Below, in pieces: positions 47,514 through 56,153 of a DNA stretch of 56,153 nucleotides. The position numbers and the translations under genes were made by a program. Each line of letters starts with the position of its first letter. Position 1 is the first letter of the stretch. The notes beneath the pieces are model-generated. The model saw only the letters and a list, made by a program, of their open reading frames with translations. It was not told the DNA's origin and made no database searches. The stretch is taken from the NCBI RefSeq assembly GCF_019396385.1, contig NZ_JAHKRN010000057.1, positions 1 to 56,153 on the forward strand. The letters run 5' to 3'. The DNA comes from Nonomuraea harbinensis. Its GTDB lineage: Bacteria; Actinomycetota; Actinomycetes; Streptosporangiales; Streptosporangiaceae.

Positions 47514-48037
47514 CCGGCAGGCGCAATGACGGCGGAGACGACGCCCAGCCGGAGATCATCACCGGCCTGGCCGCCGAGCTGGAAGAACTCGCCCACACCG
47601 TCGCCCAATTGAACACGTCCCCCAGCCGATCCGAGCGCTCCAGCGGCAAGCCGCCCGGGGGAGCTCCGTGCCCCTGGTGCTGGCCCCGGATGCCGCATCA
47701 GGAGAAGGCCGAACGCCTGGCCGAACTGGCCGACTGGGTCCGTGACGTGCTGTTCGCCTGGCCCGACGCCCCCCGAGCCATCCTGAGCTGCTGGCCGCGC
47801 CACTGGGACGTCATCGAAGAGCTGTCCATGCTCTACTGCGCCTGGCGCACCGCCTACACCTGGGAGGGCGCCACCTCCAGCGACGCCGCCCACTATCTCG
47901 ACCGGCTCCGGCCCAGCACCGTGGAACGCCTGCAGGTACGGATGCGTCCGTGCGGCCAGCACCACCAGCCGGACGGGTCACCGCGCGACGATGCCGGCAT
48001 GGTCGACCGCACCATCACCGAGCTGAGCCTGCTGTAA
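47510..48037 (+). CDS. DUF4913-like protein
   Basis: 175 residues from a GTG at 47510 overlapping the coupling-protein stop (GTGA). A Pro/Cys segment (CPWCWPRM) is followed by the conserved-looking block ILSCWPRHWDVIEELSMLYCAWRTAY and YLDRLRPSTVERLQVRM, resembling actinobacterial DUF4913 proteins found with conjugation genes. The function is unknown. The last third of the gene, with its downstream flank, is duplicated at 55291-55512. Confidence 0.65.
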   Translation: MTGRRNDGGDDAQPEIITGLAAELEELAHTVAQLNTSPSRSERSSGKPPGGAPCPWCWPRMPHQEKAERLAELADWVRDVLFAWPDAPRAILSCWPRHWDVIEELSMLYCAWRTAYTWEGATSSDAAHYLDRLRPSTVERLQVRMRPCGQHHQPDGSPRDDAGMVDRTITELSLL

Positions 48038-48106
48038 AGTCCGCGAACAGGCGAGAAGTGCCGGTCCCCGCGTGCCATACCGCAAAGAGGCTACGCCCGC
48101 GACGCC
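47872..48106. repeat. Copy 1 of imperfect repeat flanking the RHS locus
   Basis: It spans the 3' end of the DUF4913-like gene and about 70 bases beyond. Shared blocks with 55291-55512 include ACCTCCAGCGACG at the start, GCCTGCAGGTACGGA, CACCAGCCGGACGGG, CGCACCATCACCGAGC, CCTGCTGT before the stop, and GCGACGCC at the end. Copy 2 has small indels and point changes. Confidence 0.8.
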
Positions 48107-48522
48107 CACCACAGCGTCGAGCGTGGGCTCCGGGCTCGGGCGGCCGATCAGATCACATCATTCGGATCCCATTGGAACACCTACCGAGCAGCTGAAAGAC
48201 ATGCGACCACCAGAACCCGGCCTTCCTTTTTCGGTAGATCACGTGGAGTGCGCCTATCTGCGGTAAGCGGCGTCCGAAACTATGCTGTGACCCATCTCAC
48301 ACATTCGGATATGCCGGATCCATAACTTCACGGTTGACCAGCATGCATGATCCCCGTCAGCCCACGGCTTCTGACTGAGGGTGTCGGGTAAGCGACACTC
48401 CCGTCGTTGACCGATCTTCGTTCGACGATCACATTCCTAGTGATCGTCTTATTGCTGCTTTATGACGCACACAAGACCCCTTCGTCGGGGTCTGCGTCAG
48501 CGTGCCCTCGAAGGGATCCGAC
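48107..48522. promoter_or_regulatory. Leader of the RHS gene with three inverted repeats
   Basis: No convincing gene. Three perfect inverted repeats follow one another: GTGTCG-GGTAAG-CGACAC at 48381-48398, GACGATCAC-ATTCCTA-GTGATCGTC at 48424-48448 (9-base stem), and AGACCCC-TTCGTC-GGGGTCT at 48474-48493, just before the translation start. Two TTGACC hexamers (near 48337 and 48408) could be -35 boxes, but no good -10 follows. The middle repeat, followed by TTATTGCTGCTTT, could be a terminator or an operator. Confidence 0.5.
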
Positions 48523-51500
48523 ATGCGCGGACGGTTCGCAGCGCTGCTCATCGGCCTGGCCTGCTTAATGCTGATCTCCAGCATCGGCGTGCCGGACGTG
48601 CTCATCCCGCAGGCAGCCGCGGCCGAACCAGATCCGGAACAGTCGGTGCAAGGGCGTGCCGTCCCCGGCAAGAAGGTGCCCAAGGGCGTCGAGGAGTCCG
48701 TGCCCGAGGTGACGCGCGAGAAGCCGGTCTGGCCGCAGGCGGGCACCGCCGAGGTGGATCTTGCCGAACCCGGGAAGGTGACGGCGGCCGAAAAGCTGCC
48801 GGTACGGCTCGGCCAGGTCAAGGGAGCCGGGCCGGCTCGGGTCAAGATTGAGACGCTGGCACCGGAAACGGTGCGCAAGCTGGGCGGCGTCGGCCTGGCC
48901 GCCCGGATCACCCGTACCGACGGGGAGAAGGCGGCGGGCACGGTGCGGGCGGAGTTCTCCTACGCCGCCTTCCGCGACGCCTACGGCGGCAACTTCGCCG
49001 GCCGCCTGCAGTTGGTCCGGCTGCCGGTGTGCGTGCTGCAGGAGCCGCGGCCGCGCTCGTGCGTGACCCGGCCACAGACCGTGCATGCGGTCAACGACGT
49101 CCAGACCGGCACGCTCACCGCCGAAATCGAAGCCGCACCCGCCGGCGCCACCCCCGCTGCCGCCGAACCTGTGACGGGCAAGGACAAGCAGGCGCTCGCC
49201 AAGGCCAGGACCGCAGCGCTGGAGGCACAGCTGGCCGCTGGGTCGGTGTATCTGCTGGCGGCCGGACTGACCGGACCGGACGGCAACTGGGGCGCCACCG
49301 ATTTGAAGCCGGCGGGCACCTGGCAGGCGGGCACCTCCGGCGGCGGGTTCGACTACGACGTGCCGCTCCCCGAGGCGCCCTCCCCGGCCGGGAACGGGCC
49401 GGATCTGTCGCTGCAGTACGACGCCTCCTCGGTGGACGGGCAGGGCCGGTGGACCAACAACCAGTCCGGCGTGGTCGGCGTGGGCTGGGACCTGAACGCC
49501 GGGTTCATCGAGCGCCGCTACCGCCGCTGCTACGTGGACAACTGGTTCGACGACAACTCCGGCGAGCTGATCTGGTGGGCCGAGGAGCTCGGGATCGGCG
49601 GCGGGGCGCTGTGCTGGGAGTCACCGGACCAGAACGACGGCGATGCGGCCACCAACGACCAGACCCAGTCAGAGCTGGTGCTCTCGGCCGGGGGCCGGTC
49701 GGCCTCGATCGTGCAGGACCGGAACAGCGGCGCGTGGAAGACGGTGCCGGACTTCGGCTGGAAGGTCGAGCAGGTCGCCGGCGGCGCCGACGGGCAGCCG
49801 TACTGGAAGATCACCGACCAGGACGGGCAGGTGTGGCGGTTCGGCCACAACCGCGACGCCCAGTGGCAGACCCCGTACGTCGGCAACGAGCACGACCCGT
49901 ACGTGGTGGCCGACGAGCCCTGCTACGCGCGCTACTACAACGACGAGATCCCGCCCACCTGCACCGGCGTGTGGCGGTGGAACCTCGACCAGGAGATCGA
50001 CCGCAACGAGAACGTCATCGACTACTCCTACACCCGCGAGACCAACTACTTCTGCCTGCCCTCCTGCGGGCACGAGACCTACCGGGTGCTGCCGTACGAC
50101 CGGGGCGGGTTCCTTTCGCAGGTGGTGTGGGGGCACAACACGCAGGTGGCCGGCAGTCAGCCGACCGCCCGCACGGTGTTCACCACGGCGGCGCGTGACG
50201 GTGAGGACGTGCCCACCGACCTGCACTGTGACGCCCCTGCCACCTGCGCCAACGACGCGATCGCGTTCTACTCCACCCGCAAGCTCACCGCGGTACAGAC
50301 CGAGTCGCGCAACCCGGGCACCGGCGAGTGGGATCCGGTGGACCGGCTCGACCTCACCCACGAGTGGATCTACCAGCGCACCGACTTCGCCTGGGCTTAT
50401 GACCAGGTGATGTGGCTGGACACCGTGCAGCAGACCGGCATGGCCACCGAGCCCGAGGTGATGCTGCCGCCGCTGGACTTCGACGCGGTGATGCTGGCCG
50501 GGAAGATGGACTACGACAACTGGTCGGACTGGACCGACTTCCTGTCCTGGCGGATGGTGCCGCGTATCGCCGCCATCGGCAACGGCATGGGCGGCCGGAT
50601 CGAGGTCACCTACGGCCAGGCCGACCCGTGCGGCGGCGGCAAGGGCCGCGTCGGCGGCAACTACCTGACCGACAAGGTCGGCGACTGCTACCAGCTCGAC
50701 ATGGGCAGCGACCCCGACCAGGGATACGAGACCTGGAGCCGGTTGTTCAAACAGCTGGCCACCAAGGTGGTCGAGCGCGACATGGTGGCCGGCTCCCCGG
50801 ACATGGTCCACCAGTACGAGTTCCTCGGCGGTCCCCGCTGGATCGACCCCAACCAGTACGCCGAGCCCGGCCAGGCCCCTGACAAGTCCGAATGGCGCGG
50901 CTACGGCCAGGTGCGCACCATCACCGGCTCCGGCAGCGACCCGGCCGGCTACACCGTCGGCACCCGCACCTTCCTCGGCGGCACCGGGCAGAGCGTCACC
51001 GACTTCGACGGCAACACCATCACCGACGCGCCGCTGCTGCAGGGGCAGGTGCTGCAGGAGCAGTCATGGAAGATGACCGCGCTCAGCCCGCGCGCCTACA
51101 CCGAGATCGACTCCACCCGGTACGAGTACACGATCACCCCCACCGGCACCGGCACCGGGGAGCGGCAGATCGCCTTGGTGCTGGCGACCCGCGAACGCTC
51201 CCGGGAGAAGCTGAGCAACGGCAATTGGCGCTACACCGACGAACGCACCGCCTACAACAATGACGGCCTGCCGATCCGGGTCAACGACTACGGCCAGGAA
51301 GGCGTCGCCGCCGACAACACCTGCACCTCCACCACCTACGCCCGCAACACCGACGCCGGGCAGTGGATGACCGCCTTCCCCTCCGTGGTGGAGGAACGCG
51401 CCGGAGACAGCTGCACCAGCGGCACGCTGATCGGCAAGAACATCACCCTGTACGACGCGGGCACCAACCCGGCCACCAACAAGCCCAGCGACGGCAACCC

Positions 51501-54500
51501 GACCGAGGTCCGCGCCTACGCCGACGCCACCACGATCTCCACCGGCAAGGCGACCTTCGACGACTACGGCCGGCCGCTGACCGCCACCGACCCGCTCAAC
51601 AAGACCACCACGACCACCTACAGCCCGGCCATCGGCTGGCCCGCCACCGGCGTCACCACCACCAACCCGCTCGGCCACGCGGTGACCGCGCGCCTGTCCC
51701 ACACCCTCGGCGAGCCGGTACGGGTGACCGACGCCAACGGCAAGATCACCGAGATCGACTACGACGGGCTCGGCCGTACCACCGCATTGTGGAAGCCGGG
51801 CCAGCCGCGCAGCGGCGGCACCCCAAGCGCGACCGTCGCCTACGACATCCCGTTCGACGGCTGGCTCGGCCAACCCGACGAGCCGATCAAAACCACCGTC
51901 CGTGAGCTGCTGACCGGCACCACCTACACCAGCACGCACAGCTACGACGACGGGCTCGGCCGCACCCGCGAAGCCCAGACCGCCTCCCCTGCCGGCGGCC
52001 GGATCGTCACCGCCACCACCTACGACGCCCGCGGCCTCACCGCGGCGGTTTCCGAGCCCGTGCACAACGCCGACGATCCAGGCAGCGGACTACTCAACGC
52101 CGCGCTGACCGATCTGCCGCAGTGGACCAAGACCGTCTACGACGGCCAGGAACGCCCCACCGCATCGATCGCCTACCACCTGGGCACCGAACTGCGCCGC
52201 ACCACTACCGCCTACCCGGGCAGCGAACGCACCGAGGTCACCCCGCCGTTCGGCGGCAAGACCGCCACCGTCACCGACGTGTTCGGCCGCGCCGTCAAGG
52301 TCGAGGAATGGTCGAACGCCAGCCAGCATGCCGACACCACCTACGGCTACGACCTGCGCGGCAACCTGACAACGATGACGGACGCCAACGGCAACGTCCG
52401 CACCTACACCTACGACTGGCTGGACCGCCGCACCACCGCCGACGACCCCGACGCCGGCACCTCCAGCTACGGCTACGACCTGGCCGGACAGCAAATCTGG
52501 AGCACCGACGGCAACGGCCAGAAGATCTCCAACATCTACGACGACCTGGGCCGCCGCACCAGCCAGTGGGCCGGCGAGACGGGCACCGGCACCAAGCTGG
52601 CCGAGTGGACCTACGACTCCGTCGCCAAGGGCCAACCGACTGCGGCCACCCGTTTCACGGCGGGGCATGCCTACACCCAGGCCGTCACCGGCTACGACAG
52701 CGACTACCGGCCCACCGTTAACACCGTCACCATCCCCGCCACCGAGGATGCGCTGGCCGGCACGTACACCTTCACCAGCAGCTACGACGCGGCCGGGAAC
52801 CTGCGCCAGCAGGGCTTACCCGCCGCCGGAGGGCTGGCCGCCGAGACGCTCACCCACACCTACACCGACCTCGGCTTCGCCAAGGCCACCACCTCCGACC
52901 TGGGCGGCTTCACCTACGTCCACGACACCACGTTCACCCTGACGGGCAAGCTCGAAAGCCGCTCCCTGGGGGCGGGCGGACAGGTCAAGCGGGTCCTGGA
53001 ACGAGACGCCACAACGGACTGGCTTTCCCGGGTCACCACGCAGACGAAGGCTGACACCTCCAGCCCGGACACCGTCCAGGATGATCGGTACGGCTACAAC
53101 ATCGCCGGCAACATCACCCGCGTCCTGGACGCCGCCTCCGCCACCGGCGGCAGCGACGGCCAGTCCGAGTGCTTCGCCTACGACGGGCTGCGCCGCCTGG
53201 CCACCGCCTACACCACCACGGCAGGCTCATGCTCGGGCAGCGGGGACAGTAACGGCCTCGACCCGTACGACCAGGCGTACACCTACGACAAGGTCGGCAA
53301 CATCACCACCCTGACCGACAACGGCCAGGCCGCCACCTACACCTACCCCGCCCCCGGCGCGAACGCCGAGCGACCGAACGCGGTCACCGCCATCACCTAC
53401 CCCGGCCGCACCGACACCTACGCCTACGACGACGCCGGCCAGCTCGCCGCCCGCACCGTCGACAACCAGCAGGCCACCTTCACCTGGAACCCGCTCGGCC
53501 AGCTCGACCAAGCCGCCATCGACGGCCAGGACACCGCGATGGTGTACGACGCCGCCGGCGAGCGTCTCATCCGCCGCGACCCCGACGGCAGCACCACCCT
53601 CTACCTGGGCGCGGTCGAACTCCGTCTGTCCGCCGGTCAGGTCACCGGCAAGCGGTACTACAGCAGCAGCGACGGCTCCCTGGTTGCTGTCCGCGAACCC
53701 GGCGGCGTCACCTGGATGCTGGGTGGCCTGCACGGCAGCACCCAACTGGCCGTCAACGCCACCACCGGCACCGTCAGCCGCGAGCGCTATCTCCCCTTCG
53801 GCCAGCGCCGCGGCTCCGACGACCTGCCCTTCACCGACCGCGGCTTCCTCGGCAAGACCGAAGACCCCTCCACCGGTCTCACTTACCTGGGTGCCCGCTA
53901 CTACGACCCTGCCATCGCCAAGTTCATCTCCACCGACCCCGAACTCGACCTACGCACCCCCGAGTGGGCAAACGCGTACTCCTACGCCGCCAACAACCCC
54001 ATCGACCAATCCGACCCCGACGGGCGTCGGGTGGACGCCGGCGGCGGCAGCTCAGATAAGAGCTACGGCTACTCCCGCGACAAGAACCGCCCGAACGCCA
54101 ACCAGAACCTCGCCAAGACCCACCACGCCAGCGGCAAGAAGAAGACCGCCCGCGAACGCAAAATCCACAAAAAGCGCATCAAGGAGAATGAGAAGAATCG
54201 CCGAAGCAGAATACGCGAGCAAGCGCGGGACGCGCAGATCAGCGACAAGAAGGACGGCGAGGAAGAATTCCGTCGGCGGCAGCAACGTACCGACAAGGCG
54301 ACGCTTTGCAAGCGGGATCCTGTTCACTGCGGAAGAGGGACCGTTCAAGAGAACGACGACGTAGCGACGATTGTCGGTGTCGCCACGGGAGTCGCCGGCG
54401 TCGCCAAGACGGTGATAGGAGCCATCGTCAAAACAGGCGCAAAAGCCGCATCGCGCGCAGGAACAAAGGAGGCCGCACAACAAGCTCGTGACGCCTTGGG

Positions 54501-54783
54501 GAATGAGCGCCGAAGGAAGCATGCCACTTATATCGGCGGCAGAGACAAGAAGGGAAACATCTACGCCGGATGTTCAAAGAACCCCACGGGCTGCGCCGAG
54601 GATGATGTGGCCAGGCAAGGCGCAACCGATTTCACCAATGCCTACGGTTGGCGCAGAAACAAGGTGACCGGCGAGCTGGAATGGACCCGGATTCCCACCT
54701 GTGTAAGATGTCAGGACAAGTACTCCAGGAACCAATTCCCCAAGGACAACACCTATGACCCGGGAGGCAGGTGGACACGATGA
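48523..54783 (+). CDS. Secreted SpvB/RHS-repeat polymorphic toxin with deaminase-like C-terminus
   Basis: 2086 residues from the ATG at 48523 (AAGGGA upstream; a GTG at 48502 is possible). Signal peptide: RFAALLIGLACLMLISSIG, with a likely cut after AAAA. An SpvB-like N-terminal part (GGFDYDVPLPEAP, VVGVGWDLN) leads into many YD/RHS repeats (YDGLGRTT, YDLRGNLTTMTDANGN). The RHS core ends with GLTYLGARYYDPAIAKFIS and DPDG near 1830. The variable tail of about 255 residues has a Lys/Arg-rich stretch, a hydrophobic helix (VATIVGVATGVAGVAKTVIG), then GCAEDD (Cys2024, Glu2026) and CVRC (Cys2060, Cys2063). CAE plus CxxC is the zinc and catalytic signature of deaminase-fold toxins. The tail has lower GC than the core, as in swapped toxin modules. 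Confidence 0.85.
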   Translation: MRGRFAALLIGLACLMLISSIGVPDVLIPQAAAAEPDPEQSVQGRAVPGKKVPKGVEESVPEVTREKPVWPQAGTAEVDLAEPGKVTAAEKLPVRLGQVKGAGPARVKIETLAPETVRKLGGVGLAARITRTDGEKAAGTVRAEFSYAAFRDAYGGNFAGRLQLVRLPVCVLQEPRPRSCVTRPQTVHAVNDVQTGTLTAEIEAAPAGATPAAAEPVTGKDKQALAKARTAALEAQLAAGSVYLLAAGLTGPDGNWGATDLKPAGTWQAGTSGGGFDYDVPLPEAPSPAGNGPDLSLQYDASSVDGQGRWTNNQSGVVGVGWDLNAGFIERRYRRCYVDNWFDDNSGELIWWAEELGIGGGALCWESPDQNDGDAATNDQTQSELVLSAGGRSASIVQDRNSGAWKTVPDFGWKVEQVAGGADGQPYWKITDQDGQVWRFGHNRDAQWQTPYVGNEHDPYVVADEPCYARYYNDEIPPTCTGVWRWNLDQEIDRNENVIDYSYTRETNYFCLPSCGHETYRVLPYDRGGFLSQVVWGHNTQVAGSQPTARTVFTTAARDGEDVPTDLHCDAPATCANDAIAFYSTRKLTAVQTESRNPGTGEWDPVDRLDLTHEWIYQRTDFAWAYDQVMWLDTVQQTGMATEPEVMLPPLDFDAVMLAGKMDYDNWSDWTDFLSWRMVPRIAAIGNGMGGRIEVTYGQADPCGGGKGRVGGNYLTDKVGDCYQLDMGSDPDQGYETWSRLFKQLATKVVERDMVAGSPDMVHQYEFLGGPRWIDPNQYAEPGQAPDKSEWRGYGQVRTITGSGSDPAGYTVGTRTFLGGTGQSVTDFDGNTITDAPLLQGQVLQEQSWKMTALSPRAYTEIDSTRYEYTITPTGTGTGERQIALVLATRERSREKLSNGNWRYTDERTAYNNDGLPIRVNDYGQEGVAADNTCTSTTYARNTDAGQWMTAFPSVVEERAGDSCTSGTLIGKNITLYDAGTNPATNKPSDGNPTEVRAYADATTISTGKATFDDYGRPLTATDPLNKTTTTTYSPAIGWPATGVTTTNPLGHAVTARLSHTLGEPVRVTDANGKITEIDYDGLGRTTALWKPGQPRSGGTPSATVAYDIPFDGWLGQPDEPIKTTVRELLTGTTYTSTHSYDDGLGRTREAQTASPAGGRIVTATTYDARGLTAAVSEPVHNADDPGSGLLNAALTDLPQWTKTVYDGQERPTASIAYHLGTELRRTTTAYPGSERTEVTPPFGGKTATVTDVFGRAVKVEEWSNASQHADTTYGYDLRGNLTTMTDANGNVRTYTYDWLDRRTTADDPDAGTSSYGYDLAGQQIWSTDGNGQKISNIYDDLGRRTSQWAGETGTGTKLAEWTYDSVAKGQPTAATRFTAGHAYTQAVTGYDSDYRPTVNTVTIPATEDALAGTYTFTSSYDAAGNLRQQGLPAAGGLAAETLTHTYTDLGFAKATTSDLGGFTYVHDTTFTLTGKLESRSLGAGGQVKRVLERDATTDWLSRVTTQTKADTSSPDTVQDDRYGYNIAGNITRVLDAASATGGSDGQSECFAYDGLRRLATAYTTTAGSCSGSGDSNGLDPYDQAYTYDKVGNITTLTDNGQAATYTYPAPGANAERPNAVTAITYPGRTDTYAYDDAGQLAARTVDNQQATFTWNPLGQLDQAAIDGQDTAMVYDAAGERLIRRDPDGSTTLYLGAVELRLSAGQVTGKRYYSSSDGSLVAVREPGGVTWMLGGLHGSTQLAVNATTGTVSRERYLPFGQRRGSDDLPFTDRGFLGKTEDPSTGLTYLGARYYDPAIAKFISTDPELDLRTPEWANAYSYAANNPIDQSDPDGRRVDAGGGSSDKSYGYSRDKNRPNANQNLAKTHHASGKKKTARERKIHKKRIKENEKNRRSRIREQARDAQISDKKDGEEEFRRRQQRTDKATLCKRDPVHCGRGTVQENDDVATIVGVATGVAGVAKTVIGAIVKTGAKAASRAGTKEAAQQARDALGNERRRKHATYIGGRDKKGNIYAGCSKNPTGCAEDDVARQGATDFTNAYGWRRNKVTGELEWTRIPTCVRCQDKYSRNQFPKDNTYDPGGRWTR

Positions 54784-55271
54784 CAGATCGACTTCTGTAC
54801 AACGTAGAATTGGAGCGGCATGACTGGCCTGCTCTCACGGTGTGCGGTGGGACCGCGGTAGAGATTCCCCAGACGGTCGAAGCCATGCTCTCGTCGTCGG
54901 ACGCCGACGAGGTCGAACGTCATTACTGGCAGCTGGAGAATCGCGCGGTGGTGCAAGGACAGCTTTACAGCTCAGCCCCTCCCCTCGTGTCGGTTCTCAT
55001 CGCAGCCCTTCTGGGCGAGCTATCCAGACCGGCCAGGATCGGCGCTCTGGAGCTGCTGTATCAACTGGTGACGGGCACATCGCACCCGGAAGAGGCCGAG
55101 GCTCATCCGGACTTGGGTGATGAATGTCAGAAAAAGGCACGCGAAGGGCTGTGGGTACTGTACAGAGAGCTACTGCACGGCGAATCCGATGCCGCCAAAG
55201 ACATTCTGGACGTGATTGAAACCGATCCAGGCCGTCTTCGCTTCTATCTCGCTCAACTCGTCCATGGATAG
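54780..55271 (+). CDS. Probable immunity protein for the RHS toxin
   Basis: 163 residues from the ATG at 54780, overlapping the toxin stop (ATGA). An in-frame GTG lies three codons earlier. The protein is acidic, without signal peptide, and mostly helical (VSVLIAALLGELSRPARIGALELLYQLV, then ECQKKAREGLWVLYRELLHG), a HEAT-like appearance. Position, size, charge and cytoplasmic nature fit an immunity partner that binds the toxin tail in the producing cell. I do not recognise its family. GC is lower than in the RHS core, matching the toxin tail. Confidence 0.7.
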   Translation: MTDRLLYNVELERHDWPALTVCGGTAVEIPQTVEAMLSSSDADEVERHYWQLENRAVVQGQLYSSAPPLVSVLIAALLGELSRPARIGALELLYQLVTGTSHPEEAEAHPDLGDECQKKAREGLWVLYRELLHGESDAAKDILDVIETDPGRLRFYLAQLVHG

Positions 55272-55290
55272 GTCATCTTCGGCGGGCACG

Positions 55291-55512
55291 ACCTCCAGCG
55301 ACGTCACCCCTTACCTCGACCGCCTCCGGGCCAGCAACATCAACGCCTGCAGGTACGGACGCGCCCCTGCAGCCAGCATCACCAGCCGGACGGGCCACCC
55401 CGCGACAACGCCGACACCGTCGAGCGCACCATCACCGAGCCGACCCTGCTGTGAACCAAGGCGAGAACTGTCGGCCCCCATCCGTACCGTGAAAGCCCCT
55501 GCTGGCGACGCC
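55291..55512. repeat. Copy 2 of imperfect repeat: DUF4913 gene 3'-end remnant
   Basis: It reproduces the last third of the DUF4913-like gene and its flank (47872-48106) in the same orientation, with small deletions that break the reading frame. It retains blocks such as GCCTGCAGGTACGGA and CGCACCATCACCGAGC before a CTGTGA stop. It follows the immunity gene by 20 bases and is not expected to make protein. Confidence 0.8.
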
Positions 55513-55521
55513 GAGAAGGAC

Positions 55522-55850
55522 ATGACCATGCCGGGTCCGGACGGATCCGCCGGTGCGTCCGCCCAGCTGACCCTGACCGTCGACGGTGATCGGCTGCGCA
55601 TCGAGATGCGCGGCAACGACGCCGACGGCGGGCTGCTCGCCGACCTCAGCACGTCGGAGCGTCTGAACAGCTCGGCGTTGCTGGTCAGCGCCTCGCCGCC
55701 GAACTCGGCGACGAGCGCCGCCGCGCGGCCGGAGCCGGAGTCGGGCCGTCGACGGTACGCATCACGTTGCTGGGATGGGTCCGCTACGGCGGACGATCCC
55801 GACGCATGCGGGGATGGTTCGCTCCGCGACCCGGTCGGCGAGTTCCTGCC
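55522..55850 (+). pseudogene. Broken HTH-type gene downstream of the DUF4913 remnant
   Basis: The ATG at 55522 has GAGAAGGA before it and begins a plausible protein (MTMPGPDGSAGASAQLTLTV, then RLRIEMRGNDADGGLLADLS). Between about 55640 and 55690 the coding signal moves to another frame, where LAAELGDERRRAAGAGVGPSTVR looks like a compressed HTH segment. A frameshift and internal deletion are the simplest reading. It was probably the gene that originally followed the DUF4913 gene. Confidence 0.5.
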
Positions 55851-55851
55851 A

Positions 55852-56153
55852 CTATCGGCCTCGCGTGCGAGGGTGGTCCCGGGTTCGTGCCGGTCTCCAT
55901 TGATGGTGATTGGCGGGATCCGCCGACCGAGGAACGACAACAAAGGGCCAACCCAGGCGCGAGATCATCTTGCTTCCCTCGTGGGGGACCGTAGGGGGAC
56001 CGGTAGTCCTGGACACCTCCTCCGCAACCGCTCTGCGTGGCACCAGAGCCGCGCTGGCCTCCGCGGCCGCGTGCGCTATCTCTGGGAGCACTGATGTGTA
56101 GATATCTGAAGTGATCAATTGACTGGAGTGGCGCAGCATCGACGACGTCGTCT
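55852..56153 (-). CDS. Tyrosine integrase, C-terminal end (gene runs off right edge)
   Basis: About 100 minus-strand codons ending in TAG at 55852. The segment MLRHSSQLITSDIYTSVLPEIAH is the terminal part of phage-type integrases: LRHSS matches the conserved LGHSS box, and the Tyr in SDIYTSVLPE is in the place of the nucleophile. A variable tail of about 65 residues follows. The start and the other catalytic residues lie beyond the edge. It is a different integrase gene from the one at the left edge. Confidence 0.75.
   Translation of the reverse strand, partial: TTSSMLRHSSQLITSDIYTSVLPEIAHAAAEASAALVPRRAVAEEVSRTTGPPTVPHEGSKMISRLGWPFVVVPRSADPANHHQWRPARTRDHPRTRGR

Noticed and set aside
52000..53600. 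Tandem repeated stretches suggesting a DNA repeat array
   Set aside because: They are the coding trace of RHS/YD protein repeats, not a CRISPR array or satellite repeat.

Overview
This is high-GC actinobacterial DNA with strong G/C bias at third codon positions, frequent GTG and TTG starts, and many 4-base ATGA or GTGA gene overlaps. The DUF574-type methyltransferase, the secreted SpvB/RHS protein and the style of the integrase and coupling-protein genes suggest a filamentous actinomycete, perhaps of the Streptosporangiales. That placement is an inference. No tRNA, rRNA or CRISPR array was seen.

Layout. (1) 1-5090: the front end of an integrated mobile element. It holds a tyrosine integrase cut by the left edge, a Cro/CI-type regulator, a divergent excisionase-like HTH protein, a Toprim primase-like protein, a DUF3987 protein, and an array of GTGACAGAAC boxes in inverted orientation that looks like a replication origin. 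(2) 5520-24237, minus strand: a complete type 2 BREX (Pgl) phage-defence operon, pglW-pglX-pglY-pglZ-brxD-brxHI, nearly all genes overlapping by 1-4 bases. (3) 24576-32489, plus strand and divergent from pglW: a tightly overlapping three-gene operon. Two proteins are unrecognised, and the third is a giant DEAD/DEAH helicase with several Cys clusters and a DUF1998-like end, resembling Druantia DruE or a DrmA-DrmB fusion. It is the best candidate here for an undescribed defence system. (4) 32490-34329: a gene-poor stretch, a broken topology-modulation kinase gene and a DUF574 methyltransferase.

(5) 34688-42096: a small metabolic operon with an MFS exporter, a 70-aa protein, a DhbA-like dehydrogenase, isochorismate synthase, an isochorismatase, a divergent thiamine-diphosphate enzyme and an unrecognised 434-aa protein. 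The first three enzymes should turn chorismate into 2,3-dihydroxybenzoate, but no adenylation enzyme or NRPS is present. (6) 42164-48037: a sigma-like domain fused through a membrane helix to an extracytoplasmic domain, a secreted protein, a single-pass membrane protein, a VirD4/TraG-type coupling ATPase and a DUF4913-like protein. This looks like a remnant or minimal conjugation-associated cluster. (7) 48523-55271: a 2086-aa secreted RHS toxin whose tail carries a deaminase-like zinc signature, followed by an overlapping probable immunity gene. The pair is flanked by two imperfect copies of the DUF4913 gene 3' end. (8) 55522-56153: a broken HTH gene and the C-terminal end of a second tyrosine integrase running off the right edge.

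Taken together the window reads as an accessory island. Integrases sit at both ends, with two adjacent anti-phage modules on the left, a small-molecule operon in the middle and a conjugation remnant with a polymorphic toxin on the right. Whether it is one element or several cannot be decided without sequence beyond both edges.
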